From positions 12,578,882-12,642,881 of the forward strand of contig OY741281.1 of assembly GCA_963514095.1 (NCBI GenBank): a DNA stretch of 64,000 nucleotides, in the 5' to 3' direction. This document shows, one piece after another, positions 1-11,009 of this stretch (positions are counted from its first letter, which is position 1; every line of letters begins with the position of its first letter). The DNA is from Eutrigla gurnardus (Eukaryota; Chordata; Actinopteri; Perciformes; Triglidae). Both the position numbers and the translations under genes were made by a program. The notes below the pieces were generated by a model that had not been told where the DNA came from, did no database searches, and saw only the letters and a list, made by a program, of their open reading frames with translations.

Positions 1-1263
1 TTGTTGCTCTGTTTCTAACTAATATCAAGCTGTCTTAATACAACACTTCCCAACACCAGTTACGAAGGAACAAGTGGAAAAACGAAGTAACTAAAGTATT
101 TCCTAAATAACTCTATATTATATAGTAGATATAAACGATTTCAAACTAATATTTAGATAATTATTCGTTTGAGAAGATGAAGAGTTGTGGGTCCTTCAGT
201 CAGTCCACATTCCATAACGTCATCCACTTAATTTCTAAATCAGCTTGAAGACCGGAGCAAAAATGCAAGTCAAGTTCATTCACATAGAAGTGCTTCCATT
301 CATATAGAAATACCTTCTCTGCCGGCCTTGGGGAGCGAGTGTCTGGACTTTCCTGCTGTGATCATTGACGCACATGATACATCTATTTAGAGAATTTTGT
401 TGTTGGATCGGTGAATGTAAAAACCATAAATACGCTGCCTTTTTACACGAAGCAACAGACAGTGATGTCTTCTTTTATGAGTTTCCACACAGCTCCAAAT
501 TTGGGCCTAGTTTTCCTTCCCATTCAACTGTGAAGTGCATGGGATCTCCATGTGAGCAACTCGACCTCCGGCCGGCACAGCAATATAAACCATTATACAT
601 TTTTTTTTTTTTCTTCTTATATCTCTTTAAATGTATTGCATGTCAGTCCTTCAGCTTGAGGCTAGTTTGGGTGTTTTGAGCATGCAGGCATGTGTGTTCC
701 ACAGTGACAGGCATGGATAAGCAGAAGACAAACAGATCGCTGAAAGGTTAAAGACGGGCTAATTCTCCAATTCACAGTGTGCGCTGTTAAGGGCTGCTCT
801 TATTTTCACTGGCTGCGTCCCATGAAATGAATTACAGCCTCTGTGTACAGTACAATAGCCAGTGGGCCTTGTCGTCGAAGTGAAGGGGCAGACCCTCCAA
901 CCAAGTGCCAGTTTGGCCTCAAAAGAAGACAGTCAGTGAATGGCAGAAGTCGGTTAAGCATTACCGATTCAGTTCAAATGTCATAAAGAGAGTTCTCCTG
1001 CCTGATGTTTGTGACCCAGAGGGACAGCCGCTGATTTGTGCGTTTCAGTGCAGTGTTAATACCATTTGATCTTGAGGGAAGACCAACAACAACAACAACA
1101 AAAACCTCTCCTTTTTTCCAGCTAAATTTAACAGCACATGACACACAGCTGATCGCTGGCCTCTATGAAAAGCACCCGCAAACGATGGGTGGTGTGAAAT
1201 CGACATTTGGATAGGAAAACACAAAGTCATCTCTGTACCTCCTGATCCTCTAAAGTTGTGCCG

Positions 1264-1266
<3 letters not shown>

Positions 1267-1325
<59 letters not shown>
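1267..1325. repeat. (CA)n microsatellite
   Basis: Uninterrupted run of about 30 CA units. Confidence 0.97.
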
Positions 1326-1327
<2 letters not shown>

Positions 1328-1432
1328 TGAACTATCTGTTCATCTCAAAGAGGCCTCGGCATTTCACTGACTCTGACCCATCCGAAACCACCAAGTGTTT
1401 GAAGTGAAATCCTGCGGATACAAACACACGGT

Positions 1433-1434
<2 letters not shown>

Positions 1435-1495
<61 letters not shown>
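1435..1495. repeat. (CA)n microsatellite
   Basis: About 30 perfect CA units, 110 bases after the previous array and in the same orientation. Confidence 0.97.
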
Positions 1496-1499
<4 letters not shown>

Positions 1500-1923
1500 C
1501 CTGCCTCGGGGTGGAAGGTGGGAGGGTGAGTCGGCAATGAAAGATGCTGTTGAGGATGCCGGCGCTGATAAACTGATGATAGGATGCACACAATAGACTC
1601 CAGTGTGTGGCATTTAGCTTCGGGATCAGTTTCACGCATGCAAACAGAAACGGACACAAATGCATACATATATTCAGTCGTGCTTAATTTTTTTTTTTTT
1701 TTTTAAACATTCACACATACACTATCACTATTATACCTCCTCATGGAGATATATACATGTATGTCCAACACACTCAGGTCATGCCCGGAGGGAGGGAAAC
1801 TTGCCTTTTGTACAGCGCTGGCGGACTCCCCTTGTGACTTTCACAGCTGTCATGCTACTCTTTACAGCCTTCATTCATCTACTAACCTCAGGGACAGGAG
1901 CATGTGATGATGCCACACAAACA

Positions 1924-1925
<2 letters not shown>

Positions 1926-1971
<46 letters not shown>

Positions 1972-1973
1972 CA
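1926..1973. repeat. (CA)n microsatellite, interrupted
   Basis: CA run broken once by AAAC. A T17 homopolymer lies upstream at 1688-1704. Confidence 0.9.
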
Positions 1974-2815
1974 AATGCATAGATACAAGTCATAACGTTA
2001 AGAAACTCGCCAAGTGCTGACATGGTCTTAATGTGGTGTGTTATTAGTCCTAATGTAATTTCACACTGCTCTGCCATTGCTATGCTAATGATATGGTTAT
2101 CAAGTTCTTGTGTGTGTTCGGGCTAATTATATCAGTGTCTTTTTTTTAAATGTGTTTTACTGTGTTGTTGTGGGGAGAATACGTCTATTTTGAAAAGCAA
2201 ATGTGATCAAAAATGCCTTAATTCACATGATTGTGGTGAAACTTCTTTCCACTCGCCATGATCTGTCTGTTACAAAGCCAATACTGAAAGTTAGATCATT
2301 TCTGATGCAGTTTAATCTGAGCAGAATCAATCATGTGTGACTGAAGTGTTTTAGTCACTGTAAATAAAGGCAGTGCATTCATTAGAGGAGATGATTTCAT
2401 ATAATTAAATCATCCTTGAACGCTTTCACAACATTCTTCATTAAAAATAAGACCACTTTTCCATTGGGGTTTTATTTATATATATTTTTTAAATCCCATC
2501 TACAGCTAATGTGACACCACAGACTTCAGAGCTTCAGTGGTGAGTGTGACACTCGTTTCACAGCAGCTCTATAGAACTGTTGACTAGATTATATGAGTTT
2601 TTTAGCTCCGTAGCCAGGAGTGTTATGCACCACGCCAGTTGGCTTTTGTGCTTTTTATAGGTGACACAGTGTGATAGAGCCTGCCCTCAAACCCTCCATT
2701 ACAATCATATTGGTCTCTTCCCAACTGTGTTCCTATGGGGCACCGTCACTGCCAAGACCAGCTGAAGTTTAGTCAAAGACATTAAGAGAGCTCCTCCAGG
2801 GACAAACATCCACAG

Positions 2816-3078
2816 AGAGAAGGGAAGACGAGAGAAGAAAAGAAAAGAAAGGAGATGAGAAGAGATGAGAAGATACGATATGAGACGAGATGAGATGAGA
2901 TTTGAAAAGAGAAGAGATGATACAATATGAGACAATATGAGACGAGATCAGATGAGATGAGAAGAGATGGGATTTAAAAAGAAGAAATTATATGAGAAGA
3001 AATGTGATTTGAAGAGAAGAGATGAGACGAGGAGATCGGATGAAATTTGAAGAGAAGAAAAGAGAAGAGAAGAAGAGT
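2816..3078. repeat. Degenerate GAGAT purine-rich tract
   Basis: About 260 bases almost entirely of A and G on the plus strand, made of GAGAT, GAGAA and GAAGA words with occasional T. It looks like a decayed pentanucleotide satellite. Confidence 0.85.
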
Positions 3079-3079
3079 A

Positions 3080-3172
3080 TGAGTGTGTGTGAATGGGTGA
3101 ATGTAGCGTAAAGTGCCTTGAGTGAACAAAAAGTCCAGAAAAGTGCTTTATAAATGCAGGTCCGTTTACCAG
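3080..3172. repeat. Teleost interspersed repeat fragment
   Basis: The words GTGAATGGGTGAATGT, AAAGTGCCTTGAGTG and AGTGCTTTATAAATGCAGG resemble a dispersed fish repeat usually written with 'AAAGCGCTTTGAGTG' and 'GCGCTATATAAATGCAGG'. The family name is not asserted; the identification is from memory. Confidence 0.55.
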
Positions 3173-5235
3173 AAGAGATGAGTTGATAGTAAAAGTCTGA
3201 ACTCAAGGGCAACTCACTAGCTTTTCCAGGGCTTTAAATTGCATCTCAAAGTCTTCATCAGTGGATGGAGTTTGCTCAGTGGCGCCAGAGATACTATTGT
3301 TGTCATCGTATCATCATCATATGCTGGTGATTCTCACTCTATTGGGTCTGGACAAGATCATTTGGGGGATTGACCAGGTGGTTGTGGAGATAAAAAATAA
3401 AAGAACATAGTAAAACATGAAATTAAACATGTTAGACTGGGGAACGGTTTGTACAGTACATGGTAAATACCAATGATATAATTTGCCTCAGAATAGATTT
3501 TATTGAGTGTTAAGTCAAGTGTGCATGCACATGAGTTTCTGGCAGGGGATTTCTGGCGGGTCAGACTGAGAAAAACAATCCACAGGGCCTGAAGCATGTC
3601 AGACAACACCTAGAAGATGTTCAAACACAAAACAAACTGAGGGTCGGGAACATCAACCTCATCAGGGTCACAACTGGAAAAGTAAGGTCTTTTGTTGAAA
3701 TGCTTTTAAATGCTCTTTATCCGACCTTCCACCTCATGCACACATTCATAGTCGGTGGGATATCTCACATATTCCAGCTGTAGCAGTAACTCCACTTCAA
3801 CTCTACTCAAGTGACCAAAAGAAGAAGAAAAAAACAGATTTATTTCTCAGAAAGACATATTGAGAAACAAGAATGTCACTTTTCAAGCCTGCAAGTAAGA
3901 ACAATCACACCCCCACACTCATACAAACACGGAGGAGTGACAGTAGCTCCCTCAAGGAAGAGTGCTGCCATCTCTCACCGTGGTGGTCATCAGCGCTAAA
4001 CTCCTGTCAGGTTCCATCTCACAGCCTGACGCACACACACTGGTCCGTCTCAGGCCAGGACAGGCTCTCCGAAGGGGTCAACGTGTTGTCACACACACCG
4101 AGGAGCGGTGTTGTTGTTGGCAGTCCATACCTCCTCACTATTGTGCATGTCACCTCACACACGGGAAACCTGCTGTGGCTATTAGCGTGCCAGCATGGCC
4201 CGGGACGCTTTGGGCCCGGGAGGACTTCACCCTTGCTTCAACCTGGCAGACATCTTTTATTTATTTAAATGTTATAATAAGTGAGCAGTTCTTTCTTCTG
4301 CATAGTTTACAGGCGGTGCATATTAAAAAAAAGAGTCAGGGACAGAAATAAACAAAACCTCTTTTGTACCGATACATGTTTTGAGTTCGGTACATAACAG
4401 GCCTGCAGTGATGCATACTTACATAATGAAATGAACATCATTATAGGCTATTCATTTTGGAGTAATCGTCACAATTCTTTATAATCTAGGTCAGTAATTT
4501 TCTAAAGAAGTTATATATACATGTGAATAAAATATAATATATATGTATGTATATATATACACACAATTGACATGTCCAGCTCACCTATGTATGTACACTT
4601 TATTTTTGTTTTAAAGATTCCAATAAGGGATTGTACAAATATTGGGGTTAAGAGGTTATGTATTTTAGCTTTTACAAAACGGAGGGTATATTCATCTAAA
4701 GTCAGAGGCAGTATTTTTTTTGGTTGGGGGGTGGGGGGTCAATTGGCAATTCACTTTTAGTCATCAATGGCGAAAATAATTATACCAGTTTTGTAATTAA
4801 AAAAAGGGTGAAAAATCAGCCCTGCTCCTCGTGCCATTTTCATTCTTTACAATCCCTTACAAATATCTTAAACAAAGTACATTGAACCTTAGTGAGTACC
4901 ACAGCAAGTTGTGTCTTTTATGTATTTAAGTTCATTTCGGGTGTGATGTCTCCCTTCATATCGCTGCACTACTTAGAAACCAACTCTGAACTGTATGTTT
5001 TCAGTTCTTCACAGCGAATACGCGATCTAATTGTGACTGGATTGACAACTTAATCCTCGGAGACACATTTTTTACACATTCAACAGTTGTGTCAAATCTC
5101 ACTTTTCAGACAAGCTTTCCTTGATCATTTCCTGTGATGTAAATGTTCACTAAGGAAACATTTCATGTTTTGTTTAATGTCATTTTTGATCATGAGCCTG
5201 ACATTCACAGCTGTCTCACAACTGGGACAAGAAGA

Positions 5236-5237
<2 letters not shown>

Positions 5238-5266
<29 letters not shown>
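5238..5266. repeat. Poly(A) tract
   Basis: Run of about 29 A. Confidence 0.95.
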
Positions 5267-5270
<4 letters not shown>

Positions 5271-5370
5271 GGTTGAAATGCGTTTCCACTCAAACATCGT
5301 ACATCTCTCCCAGGTGACTGCTTAGCACTGGCAGTAATTGAAAACTTGCCCCTAGCACCGTGTGCATGAG

Positions 5371-5371
5371 T

Positions 5372-5402
<31 letters not shown>

Positions 5403-5405
5403 GGG
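5371..5405. repeat. (TG)n followed by G20
   Basis: Eight TG units running into 20 consecutive G, then CATGTGTG. Confidence 0.95.
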
Positions 5406-5913
5406 CATGTGTGAGGCATGTGTAAGTGCAATAACTTTTTTTTCTGTGTCTGAGCATGTGCGTCTGCTTGTATCGACATGTATGTGCGTGTCAGTTGACA
5501 GTTGACAGTGTGTGTGACATGTATGTGTGTGTGCATGCATCCTTTGTGTGTCTTCATCACTCGGCCCACAGGTTCACACTAATAAGTCCACCTTCTCCCG
5601 ATGCATGTTGTTGGGAGTTTAACCATTTCCCCCCCAACAGGAGGACGAATTAATAACATTTTGAACACCACCCTCCCTTCCCCTTCCTCCCCCCCTTTTT
5701 TTTGCTCTTCCACGACGAGGGGCCAAATCTCTTCAGCATTTCCAGCCCTGTGAGCTAATTTGACAGCTCACGGGGGTGACGCTGATTCCACTTCGCAGAG
5801 ACAGGTACCCTAGGGCTAGCCAGCTGGATCGCAGCGGATGCTTACAGATTTGGCTTTAGCTTCATGCTGGGTGTCATCTGTCTCTTTGGTCTGGCGCGGG
5901 ATAATTTTTGCGT

Positions 5914-5951
5914 ATGTGTGCGTGTGTGTGTGTGTGTGCGTGTGTGTGTGT
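5914..5951. repeat. Imperfect (TG)n
   Basis: TG run with CG interruptions. Confidence 0.85.
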
Positions 5952-6081
5952 CTGCCCTGACATCATGTGCCTGAGCAGTTTGTGCCTGGCAGGCCTTGTC
6001 TGTCCAGGTTGGCCATCAAACACAGCCAGCATGGCCCTAATCTGACGAGGCACTGCTCCAAACATGCCACAGCAGCCCGAG

Positions 6082-6083
<2 letters not shown>

Positions 6084-6163
<80 letters not shown>

Positions 6164-6168
6164 GTGTG
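6084..6168. repeat. (TG)n microsatellite
   Basis: About 42 TG units with one CG near the 3' end. It creates long but meaningless Cys-Val and His-Thr open frames. Confidence 0.97.
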
Positions 6169-8709
6169 ACCCCAGGGCAGACCCCCCTTTTTTTGCTGCT
6201 CCTTGCCTTTCTCCTCTGCTCCGTCCCACGTCGCATATCACCCAACGCACACACAAACTGAAGAAAAACTTCAAAACCCATCAAGTTGAGCTCAGACAAG
6301 CGATTCCCCTCCGCCTCACGGTCTCAACTCCTCCTCTCCGCTCAAGTTGTAGTGTGTGTGTTATTTCAGTCCATATGTGTGTGTTTGAAACTCCGCAGCC
6401 AGGAGAAGCAGTTTTTTGCTCACCGCAAATAGAGAGATATCCTCGTCCAGCGCTCCCTCCATACCCACGTCTGTCACTTTGATTGCCGGCACTTTGCGGG
6501 ACGCTCTGCCTCAACAGGTTTGCAGCCTCTCCCCCAGCCTGTTGCCCTGAGTCGGCTTCGACACTGCCTCTTGGAGGAAGAGGCGATCCCTCCCCACGTT
6601 AGGACGGGAGAGGACAGGGGACAGACCCCATGGGAGAAATGACAGTGCGGTTCCTGTTAATCTCCGGGACGAGCCCCGAAATGGCGACGGGGCCCGCCGC
6701 AAACGCTAATTGTAGCCGACACACTGGTCTCCCCCTACACTAACACACACACACACACACTTCCAGTCCCTTCCGAATGCCTCAGTGTGGATCTCAAGCT
6801 CCGAGGAAAAGGGGCAGTTCATCGTCATCGCAGGATAAGCCTGACAATGTTTCGTCCCGTTTTGCTGCGAAAGACAAATATCTTCCCTTCCCTGAAAAGC
6901 GCAGTATGATGAGTACATATGCTGATTTTCAGGCTGCGAGCCATGTTCCGCCACTGTGTCCTCCCATCAGGCCTTGGGACAGAGTGACTGCATAAGGGCC
7001 GGCAGTGTGTTTATTTGGGTCTTTACCTTCCTGCTGCACTCCATTCTTCAGGTTGTACTAACTACCTTTGAGTCTATTTTCTGCTTCCACCCCCTCCCAC
7101 CTCCTCTCCGTGGTGGACGGCTCTGAAGCATCCCGCCTCCAGGAGGCGGAGGGACGAGAACGTGGCGGCGCCGGGACAAACGACCTGCTTGCAGCCCAGG
7201 GACTGGGAGAGAGAGCCAGTAGATGAAATGAGGAACTAGATATGGAGAGAGAGGAGGGCAGCAGCGGGTAGGTGGGTTGCTGGGCAGCAGGTCCTCTCTA
7301 CCACCCCTCCACCCCCACCTCCCCTCAGGTCTAGAATCCTTGGCATCCTGTGAGTAACACCCCCCCCCCTCTACCATCACCACCCCCCACCTGTTCAGAG
7401 CCACGGTGCAGTGAGTGGCGTTCAGCGTGTTGTGAACACAAAGTAGCGGCCCCGCGGCCCTCCGCCTGGACCTCGGTGTCAAGACCCAGCCGAGCTGAGA
7501 GAGAGAGGCTGAGCAACATGAGAGAGAAAGAGAGAGAGACAATGGAGAGCAGCAACATGCAGTATAATTATACCCAGTGGGTAATGCAAGCACCGTCGTT
7601 ACAGGGGCCGTGTGGTCGGACCGAAAGAGCGTCACCGGGGTGAGCTCGCAAAGGCCAGTGGGCATGTTTGGTAAACCACAATCACAGACCTCCCACTGCA
7701 CGGCTGGAGCACCGTTGGTGGAAGTGCTGCAGGAGATCATCTGGATGCTGGGCGAGCGTGAACGCGCGGGGGGTGAAACGCCGCTCCTCTGGTCCTACAT
7801 GCTGTGTGCAGATCGTATGTAAACGACTAAAAAGATGAGGGAGAAATATTGTATATGAGGAGGAAAGTAGGTATTGTGTACACTATGTTCAGGTAACAAA
7901 TAACAATAAACATCTTCAGTGGCTTAGACCTATAGAGAAAATGTGAAATAATAATGTGTGTGTGTATATAGACTGTATATATTATCGTATATAAACAGGA
8001 CATTGTTAAAAATGATTTTGGTAAAGACGGAAATTGGAATGATCAATTTGCGATGAACTTATTTCTTAATTTCAGCTTCATTCATAATTTCTAACCAAAC
8101 CAATGCAATCTAAATTGCAGAGCTTCTTTAAACTACATGATAGTATATTAAATGGGGCAATAATACATAAATAGCACAATATAAATATTAATATGCTCTC
8201 CAATAAACTAATCAAACATTGTTGCTAAATTGCAATTAATTAAACTGAATTCAGATTTTAAGCCTGAGCAGAATTAGAAGTAAAAAAATAAGTTTCCATT
8301 CTCTTTTATAGCTTTAAATGTTGTCTTTCTTTCTTTGGGACACTTTTGGAGAGTGTCCCAGTAAGGCTGTGCGTTCTGTGCAAGGGTGTCAAATAAAAAA
8401 GCACAATTCACTTAATAGACCTGTGGGACAGAAGAGAAACACATGATCTGCTCTCGTGCAACGAGCTCTCGCATGCAAACTGAGCCCGAGGATCAGAACA
8501 ATGGCAGATAATGATGCAGAAGGATATCTCCTCGTTATGTTGATGTTGGTTTTTGCCCTCCAAATTCTAATATGATCTGGAAATTTCAACTTTGGATAAG
8601 TTTAAGAGTAGTAGACATTTGCAAAATCGTATTATATAAAAAGTATTATTTCCAACGCCGAATAAAGTGTACACAATATAATTTGAACTGCAGGTTTTTG
8701 AGATGTTCA

Positions 8710-8711
<2 letters not shown>

Positions 8712-8769
<58 letters not shown>
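8712..8769. repeat. (AT)29 microsatellite
   Basis: Perfect alternating AT; self-complementary and able to extrude as a cruciform. Confidence 0.97.
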
Positions 8770-8773
<4 letters not shown>

Positions 8774-10599
8774 TGTCCGCAAACTAGATTTGTTCTTTTT
8801 AAATAACTCTTATTATTTGTATGTAGAAATAGGTTTAGCTGTTAAATTATAACATGATTTTATTGATCTACAATACAATATTCATAGTATCTTTTTAATA
8901 TCTTTTTTTATTATCGTCAACCACAAATTAGATTTTCATGCTATTCTATTCCATCTAAATATGGTGATGCATGTTGCATTTAATTGGCCTCTCTACCATT
9001 CTCTAAATGTTTTTAATTTCACCCTGCAGAGTCATGCATAAACAGAACAACGGGACCCACGTTCCTGTCACAGAGACCTCCGCTGGATCTGACATGTTTT
9101 GCTGTAGATATCTTCTTGTGCTTCTTCAGACAAACATGAGGCTGCAGCGAAGGGTTTGTTTTTATCTCTCGGCTGTTGATCAATCATTTAATCTCCTTAA
9201 TAGGCCCAAATCAAAACTAATGGTGCATGTAATAAGTGTTTAACTAAACAATGTGGACAGTGGGGGACTTAAGTGGTGCCTTAATGATTTTCTCTTAACT
9301 GAGCATGACAGTCCTAATGAATTTAGGGCTGGCAAACAAACTTTTGACAGCTAATATTCAGCGTTTGCACCAAACAGTGCCTCTTCTCACTCCGACTGAA
9401 TATCTGCATATAATTTGCTCTTGCCGCAAGTGCTGTTTATTAATACATTTATGCCAATATATTTGCATTTCATAAAGTGTAATACGAGCATTTGCTAATC
9501 CAAGATAATTCAGTCACCGTGGCTTTGCCAGGCCTGGATTTTCAAAACACATGTGAGACCTTTGGTGCCATCTTGTGGTGACAGTGTTATTTTTTTAATA
9601 AACATATAGCAATGTTGTTGCATATCTTCGTTCATCTAATTTTCACTATAGTGTCATCTTGATGAATGCAAATTAAATAATTATAAATGTATGCATCCCA
9701 AGAGATACTGAGACATTGACACAAAACTTAGCCTTGTCCATACTAATACAAAGGTTATAGTATGTTTCACAATGTATTTAGAGGTATGTCTAGGTTGTCT
9801 TGGTATAGGTATCTCCTGAAGTATCACTGCAAGTGCCATTGTTTTAGGCATGATAGATTTAATACTCAATATTAAATGCTAAATACTCAACAGTGAGTAA
9901 CAAAATGTGGACATTCTCCATGTATAAATATTGGATTCATATTTACTAAGTCTTGTAGAACTACAAAGTGCCACTTTCAACTAGGAGCCCCTCATTTAGG
10001 CTTCATAACAAACAGGTGGAATTATTAGTCGTTAATCATCATCAGTGAATGCTTTATACAGAAGTTAACAAGCCATTAATAATAGCCACGTTTGGGTTGC
10101 CAGGTTGTTGAAACTTCTGGTTGCTGTTTTGGTAATAATGCAGTTCTAAGTGTAGGAAATTAATAAATAAATACGTTCTAATCAGCCATCCAATACAAAA
10201 CACCATCTATGGGGGGACACAGTAAAATTAATAACTTGAATAAACATTAGTTGCAATGGATTTACTTTTTAATTATAAAGTGGTAGCGCCTATTTGTTTC
10301 TAAGCTACATAGTCAAAAGAAAATAGGAGACTTTACCTATCCCTATATTATTGGTCAACTTGGTACACAAGTAATATGTGGAGTTTTTGAAGTAGGTTAT
10401 GATAACACTTTATTCCACCACAGAGCAAGACTGACATCTGCTGTTCTCAGTCACGCAAAACCTCAGTCCCTCAGCGCGCACACACAATCTTCTACAGACA
10501 TTTAAAACGTCCAGAGTAAAAGGCGCGTTGCTGTAGTTTACCTCAATTCAAGCCTGCAGAAGAAAGTATTCTAGCTGGACTGGTTAAAAAAAAACAAAG

Positions 10600-10990
10600 G
10601 TTAAAGCGCGAGAGGACCGCGACCTAAAGTGACGTGACACCCCTCTCCTAGCCGCTTGGTTCAGTCCAAGGGCTCGTACCCGGAAGTAGTAGTAAATATT
10701 TACATTTCACTCAGCTGACTTCCATTCACATGACTGCAATTAGCAAAAGACCGTCGCGGGTTTTTCATATTGTCGTCTAATAGTATATCTTTAAAACGTT
10801 GATTGCGTTAATGACAGACGGTTTACGTCAGCTAAGGAGCTCTTTCGCGTTCACAATTAGCTGCTAGCATAGCTGAGCCTAGCATCTGGGACATTAGCAG
10901 AATTGCAGTTAGTAGCTAGTTAGCTGCTCAAAGGGGGGACCAAACTTTGGTCCAACAACGAGAATTAACTTATCAGCAAAGTTTGTAAAA
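10600..10990 (+). promoter_or_regulatory. bloc1s5: Putative bloc1s5 promoter and 5' UTR
   Basis: This is the 390 bases before the bloc1s5 start codon. Visible sites are a CRE-like TGACGTGA at 10630-10637, an ETS-type CCGGAAGT at 10680-10687 and an E-box of MITF/M-box type at 10726-10735 (AGTCATGTGA on the minus strand). No TATA box stands out, which fits a housekeeping-type promoter. The transcription start is not known, so the promoter/UTR boundary cannot be set. An in-frame TAG at 10913-10915 with no ATG before 10991 supports the chosen start codon. Confidence 0.5.
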
Positions 10991-11009
10991 ATGGACAAGA
11001 TTGCTAAAG
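10991..11009 (+). CDS. bloc1s5: bloc1s5 coding exon 1
   Basis: It encodes MDKIAK plus the first base of Asp7. The donor is AAAG|GTAAGT, a strong consensus. The human first coding exon also ends in Lys before a split Asp. Confidence 0.9.

Larger units (their letters stand above)
1..10500. other. Non-coding interval upstream of bloc1s5
   Basis: No exon could be supported on either strand. The stretch holds CA/TG microsatellites (listed separately), a degenerate GAGAT purine tract, an A29 and a G20 homopolymer, a GC-rich patch at about 6480-7800, an (AT)29 array and a quiet AT-rich part from 7.9 to 10.4 kb. In the human locus the next gene on this side is EEF1E1; none of its exons was recognised here. 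Open frames in the microsatellites encode only Cys-Val or His-Thr runs and are not genes. Confidence 0.7.

Noticed and set aside
5967..6482. 171-codon plus-strand and 141-codon minus-strand open frames
   Set aside because: They are created by the (TG)n array, which encodes only Cys-Val or Thr-His runs. The same applies to the frames over the other CA/TG arrays.
7048..7740. 230-codon open frame on the minus strand
   Set aside because: No recognisable domain, low-complexity Ser/Leu/Pro/Gly composition, overlapping open frames on the other strand and no splice or promoter context. GC-rich DNA gives long open frames by chance.
1..10500. Possible EEF1E1 exons (next gene in the human order)
   Set aside because: No frame resembled the protein; the gene may lie further left or elsewhere.
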